Shown here: positions 26,262-35,782 of the stretch, in pieces | How the letters are laid out: each line of letters opens with the position of its first letter | Numbering within the stretch: position 1 is the stretch's first letter | Assembly (NCBI RefSeq): GCF_013364195.1 | Contig: NZ_CP054918.1 | Location: 6,437,001 to 6,501,000, forward strand | Reading direction: 5' to 3' | Source: Streptomyces sp. NA04227 | GTDB lineage: Bacteria > Actinomycetota > Actinomycetes > Streptomycetales > Streptomycetaceae | DNA length: 64,000 nucleotides | Program-made: the position numbers and the translations under genes | The notes under the pieces: generated by a model | Told to the model about the DNA's origin: nothing | Databases searched by the model: none | What the model saw: the letters and a program-made list of their open reading frames with translations, nothing else

Positions 26262-27758
26262 GTGAACCCCACTCATCGCTCCGCTCGCGCCGGAACCGGC
26301 CTGGTCCTGGCACTGGGACTCGCCGCCATGGTCGTCTCGATGATGCAGACCCTCGTGGTCCCGATCCTCGGCATCATCCAGAACGATCTCGACACCACCA
26401 CCGCCAACGTCAGCTGGGTCACCACCGCGACCCTGCTCTCCGCGGCCGTCTTCACCCCGCTGCTCGGCAGGTTCGGGGACATGCACGGCAAGAAGCCGAC
26501 CCTGATCGGTGTCCTGCTCGTGATGGTCGCCGGGTCCGTGCTCGCCGCGACGACCAGCTCCCTGGCCCTGCTCCTGCTGGCCCGGGTGCTCCAGGGCGCG
26601 GCCACCGCGATCTTCCCGCTCGCCCTGTCCGTACTGCGCGACGAACTGGAGCCGAAGCGTCTGCCCGGCGCGATGGCCCTGGTGAGCGGCACGCTCGCGG
26701 TCGGCGCCGGGCTCGCCCTAGTCGGCGCGGGTCTGCTGACCCAGGGCTCGGACCCGGACTACCACCGGGTGTTCTGGCTCGCCGCCGTCCTCGCGCTGCT
26801 CGCCCTGCTGGCCGTAGTGACCGTCGTACCGACGTCGGCGCACCGGCCCGGCGGCCGTACCGACTGGGCCGGCGCCGGATCGCTGGCCCTGCTGCTCGTC
26901 CTGGTGCTGCTGCCGCTGTCCCAGGGCAACGAGTGGGGCTGGACCGACGTCCGTACGCTCGGGTCCTTCGCCGGTGCCGCGGTGATGGCCGTCGTCTGGG
27001 TGCTCGTGGAGCGCCGGGTCAAGGCGCCGATGGTGGACATGCCGATGTTCGCCCACCGGCCGGTATGGCTGACCAACCTGTCCGGACTGCTCCTCGGCTT
27101 CGGCATGTTCACCCAGTTCATCGGCGTCTCGTACCTGGTGCAGATGCCCGACGAGCTCACCGGCTACGGCTTCGGCGCCTCCGTGCTGCGCGCCTCGGTC
27201 GTCTACCTGCTGCCGACCACCGTGGTCTCCCTGATCGCCTCGCAGTTCGGCGGAATCCTCGTCCACCGCCTCGGCGCCCGGCTCACCCTCGCCCTCGGCG
27301 GAGCGATCGGTGTCGTGGGCTTCGCGTGGCTCACCTTCGCGCACGGCTCGACCGCCTCGGTGATCCTCGCCGGAATGGTCGTCGGTGTGGCCATCAGCCT
27401 CGGCTACTCCGCGCAGCCCGCCCTGATCGTCGCCAGCGTGCCCGCCCACCAGACCGGCATCGCCAACGGCATCAACTCCATCTCCCGCTCGGTCGGCAGC
27501 GCCGTGGCGAGCGCGGTGATCACCACCCTCCTCGCCGCCAAGACCCTGGACAACCTCCCTCCGGGAGTCCCGGACCTCCCGGCCGAGAGCCAGTTCACCA
27601 CCGGCTTCGCCCTCGCGGGCGGCGCCTTCCTCCTGGTCGTCGTGGTGGCACTGGTCGGCCTGCGGCCCCACCACGCGGCCGCGGCCGACTTCTCCGCGGC
27701 CACCCCCGCCGCGCGCGAGAACGACGCGGCCACCCCGGTGGGCAGCGCGAAGTCCTGA
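26262..27758 (+). CDS. MFS drug exporter, DHA2 (14-helix) family
   Basis: 498 aa proton-driven exporter with about 14 helices. Motif A-like GRFGDMHGKKP and motif C-like region with AVGAGLALVGAGLL. Begins at GTG 26262 right at the first helix; the ribosome site (GAGAAGAAG) is modest. Regulation by the divergent MarR is likely. The substrate could be an antibiotic or detergent-like compound. Confidence 0.9.
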   Translation: MNPTHRSARAGTGLVLALGLAAMVVSMMQTLVVPILGIIQNDLDTTTANVSWVTTATLLSAAVFTPLLGRFGDMHGKKPTLIGVLLVMVAGSVLAATTSSLALLLLARVLQGAATAIFPLALSVLRDELEPKRLPGAMALVSGTLAVGAGLALVGAGLLTQGSDPDYHRVFWLAAVLALLALLAVVTVVPTSAHRPGGRTDWAGAGSLALLLVLVLLPLSQGNEWGWTDVRTLGSFAGAAVMAVVWVLVERRVKAPMVDMPMFAHRPVWLTNLSGLLLGFGMFTQFIGVSYLVQMPDELTGYGFGASVLRASVVYLLPTTVVSLIASQFGGILVHRLGARLTLALGGAIGVVGFAWLTFAHGSTASVILAGMVVGVAISLGYSAQPALIVASVPAHQTGIANGINSISRSVGSAVASAVITTLLAAKTLDNLPPGVPDLPAESQFTTGFALAGGAFLLVVVVALVGLRPHHAAAADFSAATPAARENDAATPVGSAKS

Positions 27759-27792
27759 ACCAGCCGCACGACCGAGGGAATCGAGGGAAAGG

Positions 27793-29970
27793 TCATCCGG
27801 GCAAAGGGCTCAACCCCTGTGCGGGGAGGGGCTGTTCGGCCCAGATGACCTTTCCCTCGCGGTGGTGGCGGGCACCCCAGCGCGCGGCGAGCTGGGCGAC
27901 GAGGAGGAGGCCGCGGCCGCCCTCGTCGAAGGTGCGGGCGCGGCGCAGGTGGGGTGCGGTGCTGCTGGCGTCCGAGACCTCGCAGGTGAGGGTGGACTGG
28001 AGGATCAGGCGGAGCTGGATGGGGGGTTTGCCGTAGCGGATGGCGTTGGTGACCAGTTCGCTGACGATGAGCTCGGTGGCGAAGGAGAGTTCGTCCAGGC
28101 CCCATTGGGCGAGCCGGTCGGTGGTGAGGGTGCGGGCTCCGGCGACCGCCGCCGGGTCGGCCGGGAGGTCGAGGGTGGCGACGTGCTCGGGGGCCAGCGA
28201 CTTGGTACGGGCCACCAGGAGGGCGACGTCGTCCGTGGGGCGGTGCGGCAGGAGCGCGGCCAGTACGCGGTCGCAGATCCGCTCCGGTGAGTGGGGTGCG
28301 TGGGCGAGGACGTCGCGCAGGGTGGCACGGGCGACGTCGACGTCGTGGCTGCGGCTCTGAACGAGGCCGTCCGTGTAGAGGGCCAGGAGGCTGTCCTCCG
28401 GGAGCTCGAACTGGGCGGTCTCGAAAGGCAGTCCGCCAAGGCCGAGGGGCGGGCCGATGGGCATCTCGGGGTAGTACACCGACCTGACGGCGGGTGCCTC
28501 GTTCCCCTTGCTCGGGACCGGTTCGACTTCCCGCGCGTGCAGGGGTGTTCCGATGGCGGGCAGGACGTGGCCCGCACTGGCCAGTGCGCAGGTGCGGGAG
28601 ATGGGGTCGTAGATCGCGTAGAGGCAGGTGGCGCTGAGTTCGCTGTCGTCGCGCTGTTCCTCGCGCTGGAGGCGGATGACGACATCGTCGAGGTGGGTGA
28701 GCAGTTCGTCGGGCATCAGGTCGATGTCGGCGAACGCGCGGACGGCGGTCCGCAGGCGCCCCATGGTCGCCGAGGCATGCAGGCCCCGGCCCACGACATC
28801 GCCCACGACCAGGGCGACCCGCGCTCCCGACAGAGGGATCACGTCGTACCAGTCACCCCCCACGCCCGCCCGCGCACTGCTCGGCAGATAGCGCGAGGCC
28901 ATCTCCACGGCGGGCTGCTGTGCCGTGTGCAGGGGCAGCAGGCTGCGCTGGAGCGTGAGCGCGGTCAGACGCTCGTACGTGTACTGGCGGGCGTTGTCGA
29001 TCGAGACCGCGGCCCTCGCCGAAATCTCCTGCGCCAGACGCAGATCGTCGTCGACGAACGGGTCGGCGGTGCGCTCGCGGACGAACTTCACCACACCCAG
29101 CGTGCTCCCACGCGCCTGAAGAGACAGCAGCAGAACCGAGCGGACCCTCGGAGCGCCGGGGGCCGATACCTCACGCAGGACAGGCTCCCCCGTACGCAGA
29201 ACGCCGGCAGGATCCGAATCGGCGGGATACGTGTGCGCACCCCCGGTGGCCACCGGAGGACCCCCGTAAGGATCGCCGAACCCCTCGGGAATCTGCGCGA
29301 TACGACGCAGCACCGGCTCAGCGGCGGAGGGCTCCGGCGTCTGACCGTCGTGAAGGACCGCATCGAGAAGGTCCACGGTCACGAAGTCGGCGAAGTCCTC
29401 CGTGCCCACCTCCGCCAACTCCTCAGCGGTACGCGCGATGTCGAGCGTGCTTCCGATCAGTGCGCTCGCCTTGTTCGCCAGGATCAGACGGCGTTGCACC
29501 TGGCGGTCGCGTTCGTGCTGGTAGAGGGCGACGACCTGTTCCGAGCTCCGGTCGACGTGGGCGAAGGTCGTCGCGAGCATGTGCATGGTCGCCTGGTCGA
29601 TCAGCCGCCAGTCGGAGGTGAGGCGGGCGGCCTCCTCCCGCATCAGATCGAGCACCGCCATGTGGCCGAGCCTGAAGGCCCGCAGCAGAACGCTGAGCGC
29701 GATGCCGCGCCGGGCGGCCTCGCGGGCGAGTTCCAGGGCCAGGGGAGGAGTGGCGACCGTCGTCGGATCGAGGCGGTGCTCCAGCATGTCCAGGAGGACG
29801 GTCACGTGCCCGGCGGATTCCTCCAGCGTACGAGCGGCCAGGTCCTCGTACTCCGACAGTTCGGAGAGCTCGTCGCGCATCCTCTCCACGAGAGCCTCGG
29901 CCGACCGGTTCACCCGCGGCCGCAGCTCTTGAGCCAGGCGGCGCAGGAACGCGTCGACGTCCGTCTCCAT
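27793..29970 (-). CDS. PP2C/SpoIIE-type phosphatase with GAF and anti-sigma kinase domains
   Basis: 725 aa multidomain signalling protein. An N-terminal helical domain (about 1-165) resembles RsbR/RsbT-antagonist or PucR-type modules, then GAF (about 170-330), then PP2C_SIG (about 350-565) with [12 protein letters not shown] and [12 protein letters not shown] metal-site motifs, then HATPase_c (about 590-720) of the RsbW type with [11 protein letters not shown]. Such proteins tune anti-anti-sigma factor phosphorylation in stress or development. Starts at ATG 29970; convergent with the MFS gene, divergent from miaB. Confidence 0.9.
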   Translation of the reverse strand: METDVDAFLRRLAQELRPRVNRSAEALVERMRDELSELSEYEDLAARTLEESAGHVTVLLDMLEHRLDPTTVATPPLALELAREAARRGIALSVLLRAFRLGHMAVLDLMREEAARLTSDWRLIDQATMHMLATTFAHVDRSSEQVVALYQHERDRQVQRRLILANKASALIGSTLDIARTAEELAEVGTEDFADFVTVDLLDAVLHDGQTPEPSAAEPVLRRIAQIPEGFGDPYGGPPVATGGAHTYPADSDPAGVLRTGEPVLREVSAPGAPRVRSVLLLSLQARGSTLGVVKFVRERTADPFVDDDLRLAQEISARAAVSIDNARQYTYERLTALTLQRSLLPLHTAQQPAVEMASRYLPSSARAGVGGDWYDVIPLSGARVALVVGDVVGRGLHASATMGRLRTAVRAFADIDLMPDELLTHLDDVVIRLQREEQRDDSELSATCLYAIYDPISRTCALASAGHVLPAIGTPLHAREVEPVPSKGNEAPAVRSVYYPEMPIGPPLGLGGLPFETAQFELPEDSLLALYTDGLVQSRSHDVDVARATLRDVLAHAPHSPERICDRVLAALLPHRPTDDVALLVARTKSLAPEHVATLDLPADPAAVAGARTLTTDRLAQWGLDELSFATELIVSELVTNAIRYGKPPIQLRLILQSTLTCEVSDASSTAPHLRRARTFDEGGRGLLLVAQLAARWGARHHREGKVIWAEQPLPAQGLSPLPG

Positions 29971-30083
29971 ACCGGAAAAGTACCGAAGGAGTGGGATCTG
30001 TGCCCCCTGGGTCGGCGACCGGTCCTCTCCGGGCCGGATCCCGGGCAACGGCAACGGGGGCACAGGCTGTCCGGCGCACCGCC

Positions 30084-30089
30084 TACCCT
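30084..30089 (+). promoter_or_regulatory. -10 box for a leaderless miaB transcript
   Basis: TACCCT ends 7 nt before the miaB ATG, so the mRNA would begin at or next to the start codon. There is no ribosome-binding sequence. Confidence 0.55.
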
Positions 30090-30096
30090 TGTGCGC

Positions 30097-31614
30097 ATGA
30101 GCAGCATCGACCGGAGCCGGCCTGTGGACATCACGCGAACATATGAGGTGCGCACCTACGGGTGCCAGATGAACGTCCACGACTCGGAGCGGCTCTCCGG
30201 GCTGCTGGAGGACGCCGGGTACGTCAAGGCCCCCGAGGGCTCCGACGGCGACGCGGACGTCGTCGTCTTCAACACCTGCGCCGTCCGTGAGAACGCCGAC
30301 AACCGGCTGTACGGCAACCTCGGGCGGCTCGCCCCGGTCAAGGCGGGCAAGCCCGGTATGCAGATCGCCGTCGGCGGCTGCCTTGCGCAGAAGGACCGGG
30401 ACACCATCGTGCGGCGGGCGCCGTGGGTGGACGTGGTCTTCGGTACGCACAACATCGGGAAACTGCCGGTGCTCCTGGAGCGCGCCCGGGTGCAGGAGGA
30501 GGCCCAGGTCGAGATCGCGGAGTCGCTGGAGGCCTTCCCGTCCACGCTGCCGACCCGGCGCGAGAGCGCGTACGCGGCCTGGGTCTCGGTCTCGGTCGGC
30601 TGCAACAACACCTGCACCTTCTGTATCGTCCCCGCGCTGCGCGGCAAGGAGAAGGACCGCAGGACCGGCGACATCCTCGCCGAGGTCGAGGCGCTCGTCG
30701 CCGAGGGCGTCAGCGAGATCACCCTGCTCGGCCAGAACGTCAACGCCTACGGCTCCGACATCGGCGACCGCGAGGCGTTCGGCAAGCTGCTGCGCGCCTG
30801 CGGCCACATCGAGGGCCTGGAGCGGGTCCGCTTCACCTCCCCGCACCCGCGCGACTTCACCGACGACGTGATCGCGGCGATGGCCGAGACCCCCAACGTC
30901 ATGCCGCAGCTGCACATGCCGCTCCAGTCCGGCTCGGACACCGTGCTGAAGGCGATGCGCCGCTCGTACCGGCAGGAGCGCTACCTCGGCATCATCGAGA
31001 AGGTGCGCGCCGCCATCCCGGACGCGGCGATCACCACCGACATCATCGTGGGGTTCCCCGGCGAGACCGAGGCCGACTTCGAGCAGACCCTGGACGTCGT
31101 ACGCGAGGCCCGGTTCGCGCAGGCCTTCACCTTCCAGTACTCCAAGCGCCCCGGAACCCCGGCCGCCGAGATGGACGGCCAGATCCCCAAGGCCGTGGTG
31201 CAGCAGCGCTACGAGCGCCTGGTCGAGCTCCAGGAGGAGATCTCCTGGGCCGAGAACAAGAAGCAGGTCGGCCGCACCCTGGAACTGATGGTCGCCGAGG
31301 GCGGCGGCCGCAAGGACGACGCCACCCAGCGGCTCTCGGGCCGGGCACCCGACAACCGTCTGGTGCACTTCACCCGGCCCGAGGCGGAGGTCCGGCCCGG
31401 CGACGTGGTCGAGGCCGAGATCACCTACGCCGCCCCGCACCACCTCCTCGCCGAGGGCCCGGTACGCAGCGTGCGCCGCACCCGCGCCGGAGACGCCTGG
31501 GACAAGCGCAACGCGGCCGAGTCCGCCAAGCCCGCCGGAGTCATGCTCGGCCTGCCGAAGATCGGCGCACCGGAGCCGCTGGCCGCGACGACCGGTGGCT
31601 GCGGCTGCGACTGA
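30097..31614 (+). CDS. miaB: tRNA-2-methylthio-N6-dimethylallyladenosine synthase MiaB
   Basis: Radical-SAM enzyme adding a methylthio group at A37 of tRNA. 505 aa, full length. UPF0004 domain cysteines C23, C61 and C95 hold the auxiliary cluster; the radical-SAM motif CNNTCTFC supplies C169, C173 and C176; a TRAM domain is near 400-465. The tail GGCGCD is Cys-rich. It acts after MiaA, encoded 1.5 kb downstream. Confidence 0.97.
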   Translation: MSSIDRSRPVDITRTYEVRTYGCQMNVHDSERLSGLLEDAGYVKAPEGSDGDADVVVFNTCAVRENADNRLYGNLGRLAPVKAGKPGMQIAVGGCLAQKDRDTIVRRAPWVDVVFGTHNIGKLPVLLERARVQEEAQVEIAESLEAFPSTLPTRRESAYAAWVSVSVGCNNTCTFCIVPALRGKEKDRRTGDILAEVEALVAEGVSEITLLGQNVNAYGSDIGDREAFGKLLRACGHIEGLERVRFTSPHPRDFTDDVIAAMAETPNVMPQLHMPLQSGSDTVLKAMRRSYRQERYLGIIEKVRAAIPDAAITTDIIVGFPGETEADFEQTLDVVREARFAQAFTFQYSKRPGTPAAEMDGQIPKAVVQQRYERLVELQEEISWAENKKQVGRTLELMVAEGGGRKDDATQRLSGRAPDNRLVHFTRPEAEVRPGDVVEAEITYAAPHHLLAEGPVRSVRRTRAGDAWDKRNAAESAKPAGVMLGLPKIGAPEPLAATTGGCGCD

Positions 31615-31644
31615 GCTGCGAGGCCGGCGCGGGGCGTGGGGTAC

Positions 31645-31650
31645 TAGGCT
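31645..31650 (+). promoter_or_regulatory. -10 box for a leaderless LigB-like gene transcript
   Basis: TAGGCT ends 7 nt before the ATG at 31658. Confidence 0.5.
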
Positions 31651-31657
31651 GCCGATC

Positions 31658-32368
31658 ATGCTTGTCGCCGCCGCCGTCTGCCCCTGTCCGCCGCTGCTCG
31701 TACCCGAGGTCGCCGCCGGTGCGGCGCACGAACTCGACGCGGCGCGGGCGGCCTGCGCCGAGGCGCTGCGGCGGCTGGGTGCCGCGCGCCCCGACCGGCT
31801 CGTGGTGGTGGGACCCGCGGGTGCGGGGGCTCGCAGCGACCGGCATCCGCACGGATCCACCGGCTCCTTCCGGGAGTTCGGGGTGGACGTCGAGGTACGA
31901 CTCGGTGCGGGGGAGCCCGTGCCGGGACCGTTGCCCGCCGCGCTGGCGGTGGCCGCCCGGCTCCTCGCCGAGGCCGGTTTCGAGGACGTTCCGGTCGAGG
32001 GGCTCGCGGTCGGGGAGGGCCTGCAGCCCTCTGCCTGCCGCGAGTTGGGCGCCCGGGCCAGTGCTGAGGACGCTCGCCTCGGCCTGCTCGTCATGGGGGA
32101 CGGCAGTGCCTGCCGTACGGTCAAGGCACCCGGCTACTTCGACGAACGGGCCACCGCCTTCGACGCCGAGGCCGCGCGCGCACTCGGCGCCGCCGACACG
32201 GGCGCCCTCGCCGCGCTGGACGACGTACTCGCCCGCGAACTCAAGGTCTCGGGCCGGGCGCCCTGGCAGATCCTCGCCGGAGCCGCCGAACAGGCCGGGC
32301 TGCGCGGGGAGTTGCTGTTCGAGGACGCCCCCTACGGTGTCAACTACCTCGTTGCCGCCTGGACTTGA
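31658..32368 (+). CDS. LigB/MEMO-like class III extradiol dioxygenase-fold protein
   Basis: 236 aa. Begins VAAAVCPCPPLLVPEVA, a hallmark of the actinobacterial class III extradiol-dioxygenase-like family found between miaB and miaA. No clear set of iron ligands beyond this region is obvious, so enzymatic function is uncertain. It follows miaB by 43 nt but appears to have its own leaderless promoter. Confidence 0.82.
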   Translation: MLVAAAVCPCPPLLVPEVAAGAAHELDAARAACAEALRRLGAARPDRLVVVGPAGAGARSDRHPHGSTGSFREFGVDVEVRLGAGEPVPGPLPAALAVAARLLAEAGFEDVPVEGLAVGEGLQPSACRELGARASAEDARLGLLVMGDGSACRTVKAPGYFDERATAFDAEAARALGAADTGALAALDDVLARELKVSGRAPWQILAGAAEQAGLRGELLFEDAPYGVNYLVAAWT

Positions 32369-32488
32369 GCCGGACCGCACCGTCCTCCCGGGATCGTGTG
32401 CGGCGGGCCTGAGCCGGGCCTGAACCGCAAGCCATCCTCGGCCGCTCGCCAACTCCCGCCCCGCGCCCGCCCGTTCACCCGAAGTCGC

Positions 32489-32553
32489 CGAAGGGCGCGC
32501 CTCGTCCCGGAACGCTGAAGGGTGCGCCTCGTCCTCCGATAACGCGGAAGGGC
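32489..32553. repeat. Imperfect tandem repeat, about 2.5 copies
   Basis: The unit GAAGGGYGCGCCTCGTCC recurs with a 26-31 nt period (near 32489, 32516 and a partial copy at 32547). It runs directly into the terminator hairpin and is not coding. Confidence 0.55.
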
Positions 32554-32587
32554 GCACCGCACGCGGCTTCCCGCGCCGTGCGCCCTT
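32548..32587. terminator. Bidirectional terminator hairpin
   Basis: Perfect 10-bp stem AAGGGCGCAC / GTGCGCCCTT with an inner CGCGG / CCGCG stem, between the LigB-like gene and the convergent MT0933-type gene. Confidence 0.75.
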
Positions 32588-32611
32588 CGCACCGCTCAGT
32601 TCAACATGCCT

Positions 32612-32857
32612 TCACCGGCTGGGTGGCGGGGTGCTGCCGCCTGACTCGTCCTTGTGCGCGAGCTTGTCGATCGCCCCCTTGGCCTTGCTGCGGCCGGACT
32701 CGATCTTCTCGCTGTACTTGCCCTTGGTCCGCTGGTCGACCGCCTTGGCGGCCTTGCCGAGGCTCTGGTCGATCTTGTCGCCGTGCTGCTGCGCCAAGTC
32801 CGAGACCTTGCCCTTCGCCGGTTGGAGCTTGGACTTGATGTTGTCCATGATGCCCAT
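32612..32857 (-). CDS. MT0933/Rv0909-type antitoxin-family small protein
   Basis: 81 aa, Lys-rich and helical, MGIMDNIKSKLQPAKGKV, followed by KIDQSLGKAAKAVDQRTKGK: the pattern of the MT0933_antitox family. In mycobacteria the family is annotated as an antitoxin, but no toxin gene is adjacent here, so a stand-alone role is likely. The ATG at 32857 has AAGG nearby. Confidence 0.85.
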   Translation of the reverse strand: MGIMDNIKSKLQPAKGKVSDLAQQHGDKIDQSLGKAAKAVDQRTKGKYSEKIESGRSKAKGAIDKLAHKDESGGSTPPPSR

Positions 32858-33106
32858 GGTTCACCTTCCCTCGACGTGGAAGTCGTCGCGGCATCCTCAC
32901 CGCGGCCGGTCATCGGCCTGCGGCCCTGCTTCCCCGGACCGCGTGCGGCAAACTGCGGAAGAATGCCCTATTTGTGCTGCTCAGCCTACTCGTCCCGGTG
33001 CAAGGCCGCGCCGTGTTCGGACGGCGGCGCGGCGGCATACGTACCCGAAGATCCGCTTCGGCCGCCGGGTGCGCCACCACCCCCCGGGGTTTGCGAAACT
33101 GGGCGG

Positions 33107-34045
33107 GTGAGCAGCGCAGACATCGCACCCCGGGTCATCGCCGTGGTCGGCCCGACCGCCGCGGGCAAATCGGACCTCGGAGTCCATCTCGCCCGGCGAC
33201 TCGGCGGCGAGGTGATCAACGCCGACTCGATGCAGTTGTACCGGGGGATGGACATCGGTACCGCCAAGCTCACCGAGGCCGAGCGCGGCGGTGTGCCGCA
33301 CCATCTGCTCGACATCTGGGACGTCACCGAGGCCGCCAGCGTCGCCGAGTACCAGCGCCTGGCCCGGGCCGAGATCGACCGCCTGCTCGCCGCGGGCCGG
33401 GTGCCCGTACTCGTCGGCGGCAGCGGTCTCTACGTACGCGGGGCCATCGACAACCTCGACTTCCCGGGCACCGATCCCGAGGTGCGCGCCCGTCTGGAGG
33501 CGGAGTTGGAGGAGCACGGCTCCGGCGCGCTGCACGCCCGCCTGGCGCAGGCCGATCCGCCCGCCGCCGAGGCCATCCTGGCGAGCAACGGCCGCCGTAT
33601 CGTGCGGGCTCTGGAGGTCATCGAGATCACCGGACGCCCCTTCACCGCGAACCTTCCCGGACCCGACTCCGTCTACGACACCGTGCAGATCGGCGTGGAC
33701 CTCCCGCGCCCGGAACTCGACGAGCGCATCGCGCTGCGGGTGGACCGGATGTGGGAGGCGGGGCTCGTCGAGGAGGTGCGCGCGCTGGAGCGGAACGGAC
33801 TGCGCGAGGGGCGTACGGCCTCGCGCGCGCTCGGCTACCAGCAGGTGCTCGCCGCCTTCGCCGGCGAGTGCACCGAAGCGGAGGCGCGCGCCGAGACCGT
33901 ACGCGCCACCAAACGCTTCGCACGCCGTCAGGACTCCTGGTTCCGCCGCGATCCGCGGGTGCACTGGCTGAGCGGTGCGGCCGCCGACCGGACGGAACTC
34001 CACAGCCGTGCGCTGGCCTTGCTCGAACGACCGGTCACAGCCTGA
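33107..34045 (+). CDS. miaA: tRNA dimethylallyltransferase MiaA
   Basis: Transfers a dimethylallyl group to A37 of tRNA, the substrate MiaB then modifies. 312 aa. P-loop GPTAAGKS (15-22), INADSMQLYRGMDIGTAK, GGSGLYV and SRALGYQQ are all present. The GTG at 33107 gives the standard N-terminus; the upstream sequence has only a weak GGGCGG ribosome site. Confidence 0.96.
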   Translation: MSSADIAPRVIAVVGPTAAGKSDLGVHLARRLGGEVINADSMQLYRGMDIGTAKLTEAERGGVPHHLLDIWDVTEAASVAEYQRLARAEIDRLLAAGRVPVLVGGSGLYVRGAIDNLDFPGTDPEVRARLEAELEEHGSGALHARLAQADPPAAEAILASNGRRIVRALEVIEITGRPFTANLPGPDSVYDTVQIGVDLPRPELDERIALRVDRMWEAGLVEEVRALERNGLREGRTASRALGYQQVLAAFAGECTEAEARAETVRATKRFARRQDSWFRRDPRVHWLSGAAADRTELHSRALALLERPVTA

Positions 34046-34146
34046 TCACGTCATGGCATCGGGACGCTCCGGCGGTCATCCGGGTCCTTGGGGCCGTGCC
34101 ATCATCGAGCTTCGATCGACCAGTGAAGTCCTGAGTGGGAGGGCGC

Positions 34147-34608
34147 GTGGCGATGGAGGCCGGCCCTCACAAATCCGCAACGGGCGGTGAAGAGCTCAGT
34201 TCCGACGGGCCCGAAAGCGCGGCACCCTCGGTGAGCGACGACGGCCCCGCGGCGGACGAGATTCTCGCCGAGGAGGTCGAGGTCGAACTGCGGCCGCAGC
34301 GCCGCCTCGGCTTCTGGCAACTGACCCCTGTGGTCGGGCTCACCGCGGTCGGCTCACTGATGTTCGCCTTCCCGCTGGCCTTCGAGTTCGGCGACGGCGG
34401 CGCGGTCGTGGCCATGCTCGGACTGCTCCTGTGCTGCTGCGCCGCGGGCTGGGGCATGATGGCCGCCCGCCGCGTCGGCTACGCCCTGCCCGGCCTGCCC
34501 GCCCCCGGTTCGGGACGCCGTCCCGACTGGCGCGTGGTCCTCGCCTACGTACTGGCGCTCGCCGCGGTCACCGTGCTCGCCGTGTGGCGGGTGGCCCGGC
34601 TGCGCTGA
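34147..34608 (+). CDS. Two-helix-pair membrane protein of unknown function
   Basis: 153 aa. An acidic, disordered N-terminal half (about 1-50) precedes three hydrophobic segments: about 58-77, 82-101 and 131-147. The GTG at 34147 has GGGAGG four nt upstream; the ATG at 34153 and a GTG at 34135 are alternatives. It is conserved between miaA and dapF in Streptomyces as I recall; no function can be assigned. Confidence 0.8.
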   Translation: MAMEAGPHKSATGGEELSSDGPESAAPSVSDDGPAADEILAEEVEVELRPQRRLGFWQLTPVVGLTAVGSLMFAFPLAFEFGDGGAVVAMLGLLLCCCAAGWGMMAARRVGYALPGLPAPGSGRRPDWRVVLAYVLALAAVTVLAVWRVARLR

Positions 34609-34648
34609 GCCGCGGTCCCGGCCCGCGTCGCACCGTGCGCGCACCCCG

Positions 34649-34654
34649 TACGAT
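34649..34654 (+). promoter_or_regulatory. -10 box for a leaderless dapF transcript
   Basis: TACGAT ends 7 nt before the dapF ATG, as for miaB and the LigB-like gene. Confidence 0.55.
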
Positions 34655-34660
34655 CGAGGC

Positions 34661-35587
34661 ATGAACAGCGCGCACGGCGATCGCTCCCACCAGGGCGGCA
34701 AGGGCACGACGGTCGCCTACCTCAAGGGGCACGGCACCGAGAACGACTTCGTGATCCTGCCGGACCCCGACAACGAGCTGGACCTGGGGCCCGCCGTGGT
34801 GGCCGCGCTCTGTGACCGGCGGGCGGGCATCGGCGGCGACGGCGTGCTGCACGTCGTGCGGTCCGCGGCGCACCCGGAGGCGGCGGCGATGGCCGACCGC
34901 GCCGAGTGGTTCATGGACTACCGCAACGGCGACGGCTCGATCGCCGAGATGTGCGGCAACGGCGTACGCGTCTTCGCGCGCTACCTCCAGCGGGCCGGAC
35001 TTATCGGCGCGGGCGATCTCGCGGTCGCCACCCGGGGCGGGGTCAAGAGCGTGCACATCGCCAAGGACGGCAGCGAGCCGCTGTCCGGCGACATCACCGT
35101 CGGCATGGGCCGCGCCGTCCTGCCCGAGGGCGAGGTCACCGTCGGCGTCGGCGCGCGTGAGTGGCCCGCCCGCAACGTCGGTATGCCCAACCCGCACGCG
35201 GTGGCCTTCGTCGAGGACCTCGACCATGCCGGAGACCTTTACACGGCGCCCCGGTTCGCGCCCGCGGCGGCCTACCCGCGCGGCGTGAACGTCGAGTTCG
35301 TCGTCGACCGCGGCCCGTCCCACGTGGCCCTGCGGGTGCACGAGCGCGGCGCGGGGGAGACCCGCTCCTGCGGCACCGGCGCCTGCGCGGTCGCCGTCGC
35401 CGCGGCCCGCCGCGACGGCGTGGACCCGGCCCGCACCGGCACCCCCGCCACGTACACGGTGGACCTGCCCGGCGGGCGGCTCGTGATCACCGAACACCCG
35501 GACGGCGAGGTCGAGATGACCGGGGGCGCGGTCATCGTGGCCGAAGGCGAGATCGACTCCGCGTGGTTCGAAACCCTGAACCCCTGA
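34661..35587 (+). CDS. dapF: Diaminopimelate epimerase
   Basis: Converts LL- to meso-diaminopimelate for lysine. (Streptomyces cross-link peptidoglycan with the LL form, so the meso form is mainly the lysine precursor.) 308 aa, with the catalytic cysteine pair C98 in EMCGNGVRVF and C237 in SCGTGACAVAVAA, the two-base mechanism of the family. The ATG lies 7 nt after a good -10 box. Confidence 0.97.
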   Translation: MNSAHGDRSHQGGKGTTVAYLKGHGTENDFVILPDPDNELDLGPAVVAALCDRRAGIGGDGVLHVVRSAAHPEAAAMADRAEWFMDYRNGDGSIAEMCGNGVRVFARYLQRAGLIGAGDLAVATRGGVKSVHIAKDGSEPLSGDITVGMGRAVLPEGEVTVGVGAREWPARNVGMPNPHAVAFVEDLDHAGDLYTAPRFAPAAAYPRGVNVEFVVDRGPSHVALRVHERGAGETRSCGTGACAVAVAAARRDGVDPARTGTPATYTVDLPGGRLVITEHPDGEVEMTGGAVIVAEGEIDSAWFETLNP

Positions 35588-35675
35588 AGGCGCTCCGCAA
35601 CACCGTGACATCGCTCGAATGGGTGATCCTTTTCACGCTCGGCGAGAGCTGAACAGCCGCGCGTGATGGGGTCGG

Positions 35676-35681
35676 TAGCAT
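35676..35681 (+). promoter_or_regulatory. Candidate -10 for rshA
   Basis: TAGCAT about 100 nt upstream of the rshA start, giving a leader of about 95 nt. No good -35 is seen at standard spacing. Confidence 0.35.
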
Positions 35682-35782
35682 CAAGCACCGGCCCGGCCGC
35701 CTCACCGATCACCCCGTTCCCTCGAACGGATCGCCTGGGCTTGCCGCACCGTGCCGGTCGAAGCAGCCGGAGGTGCCTGCCC

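Noticed and set aside
27793..32124. A 1443-residue frame joining the phosphatase with sequence antisense to miaB
   Set aside because: The phosphatase domain architecture begins at ATG 29970; the extension is Arg/Gly-rich antisense of miaB.
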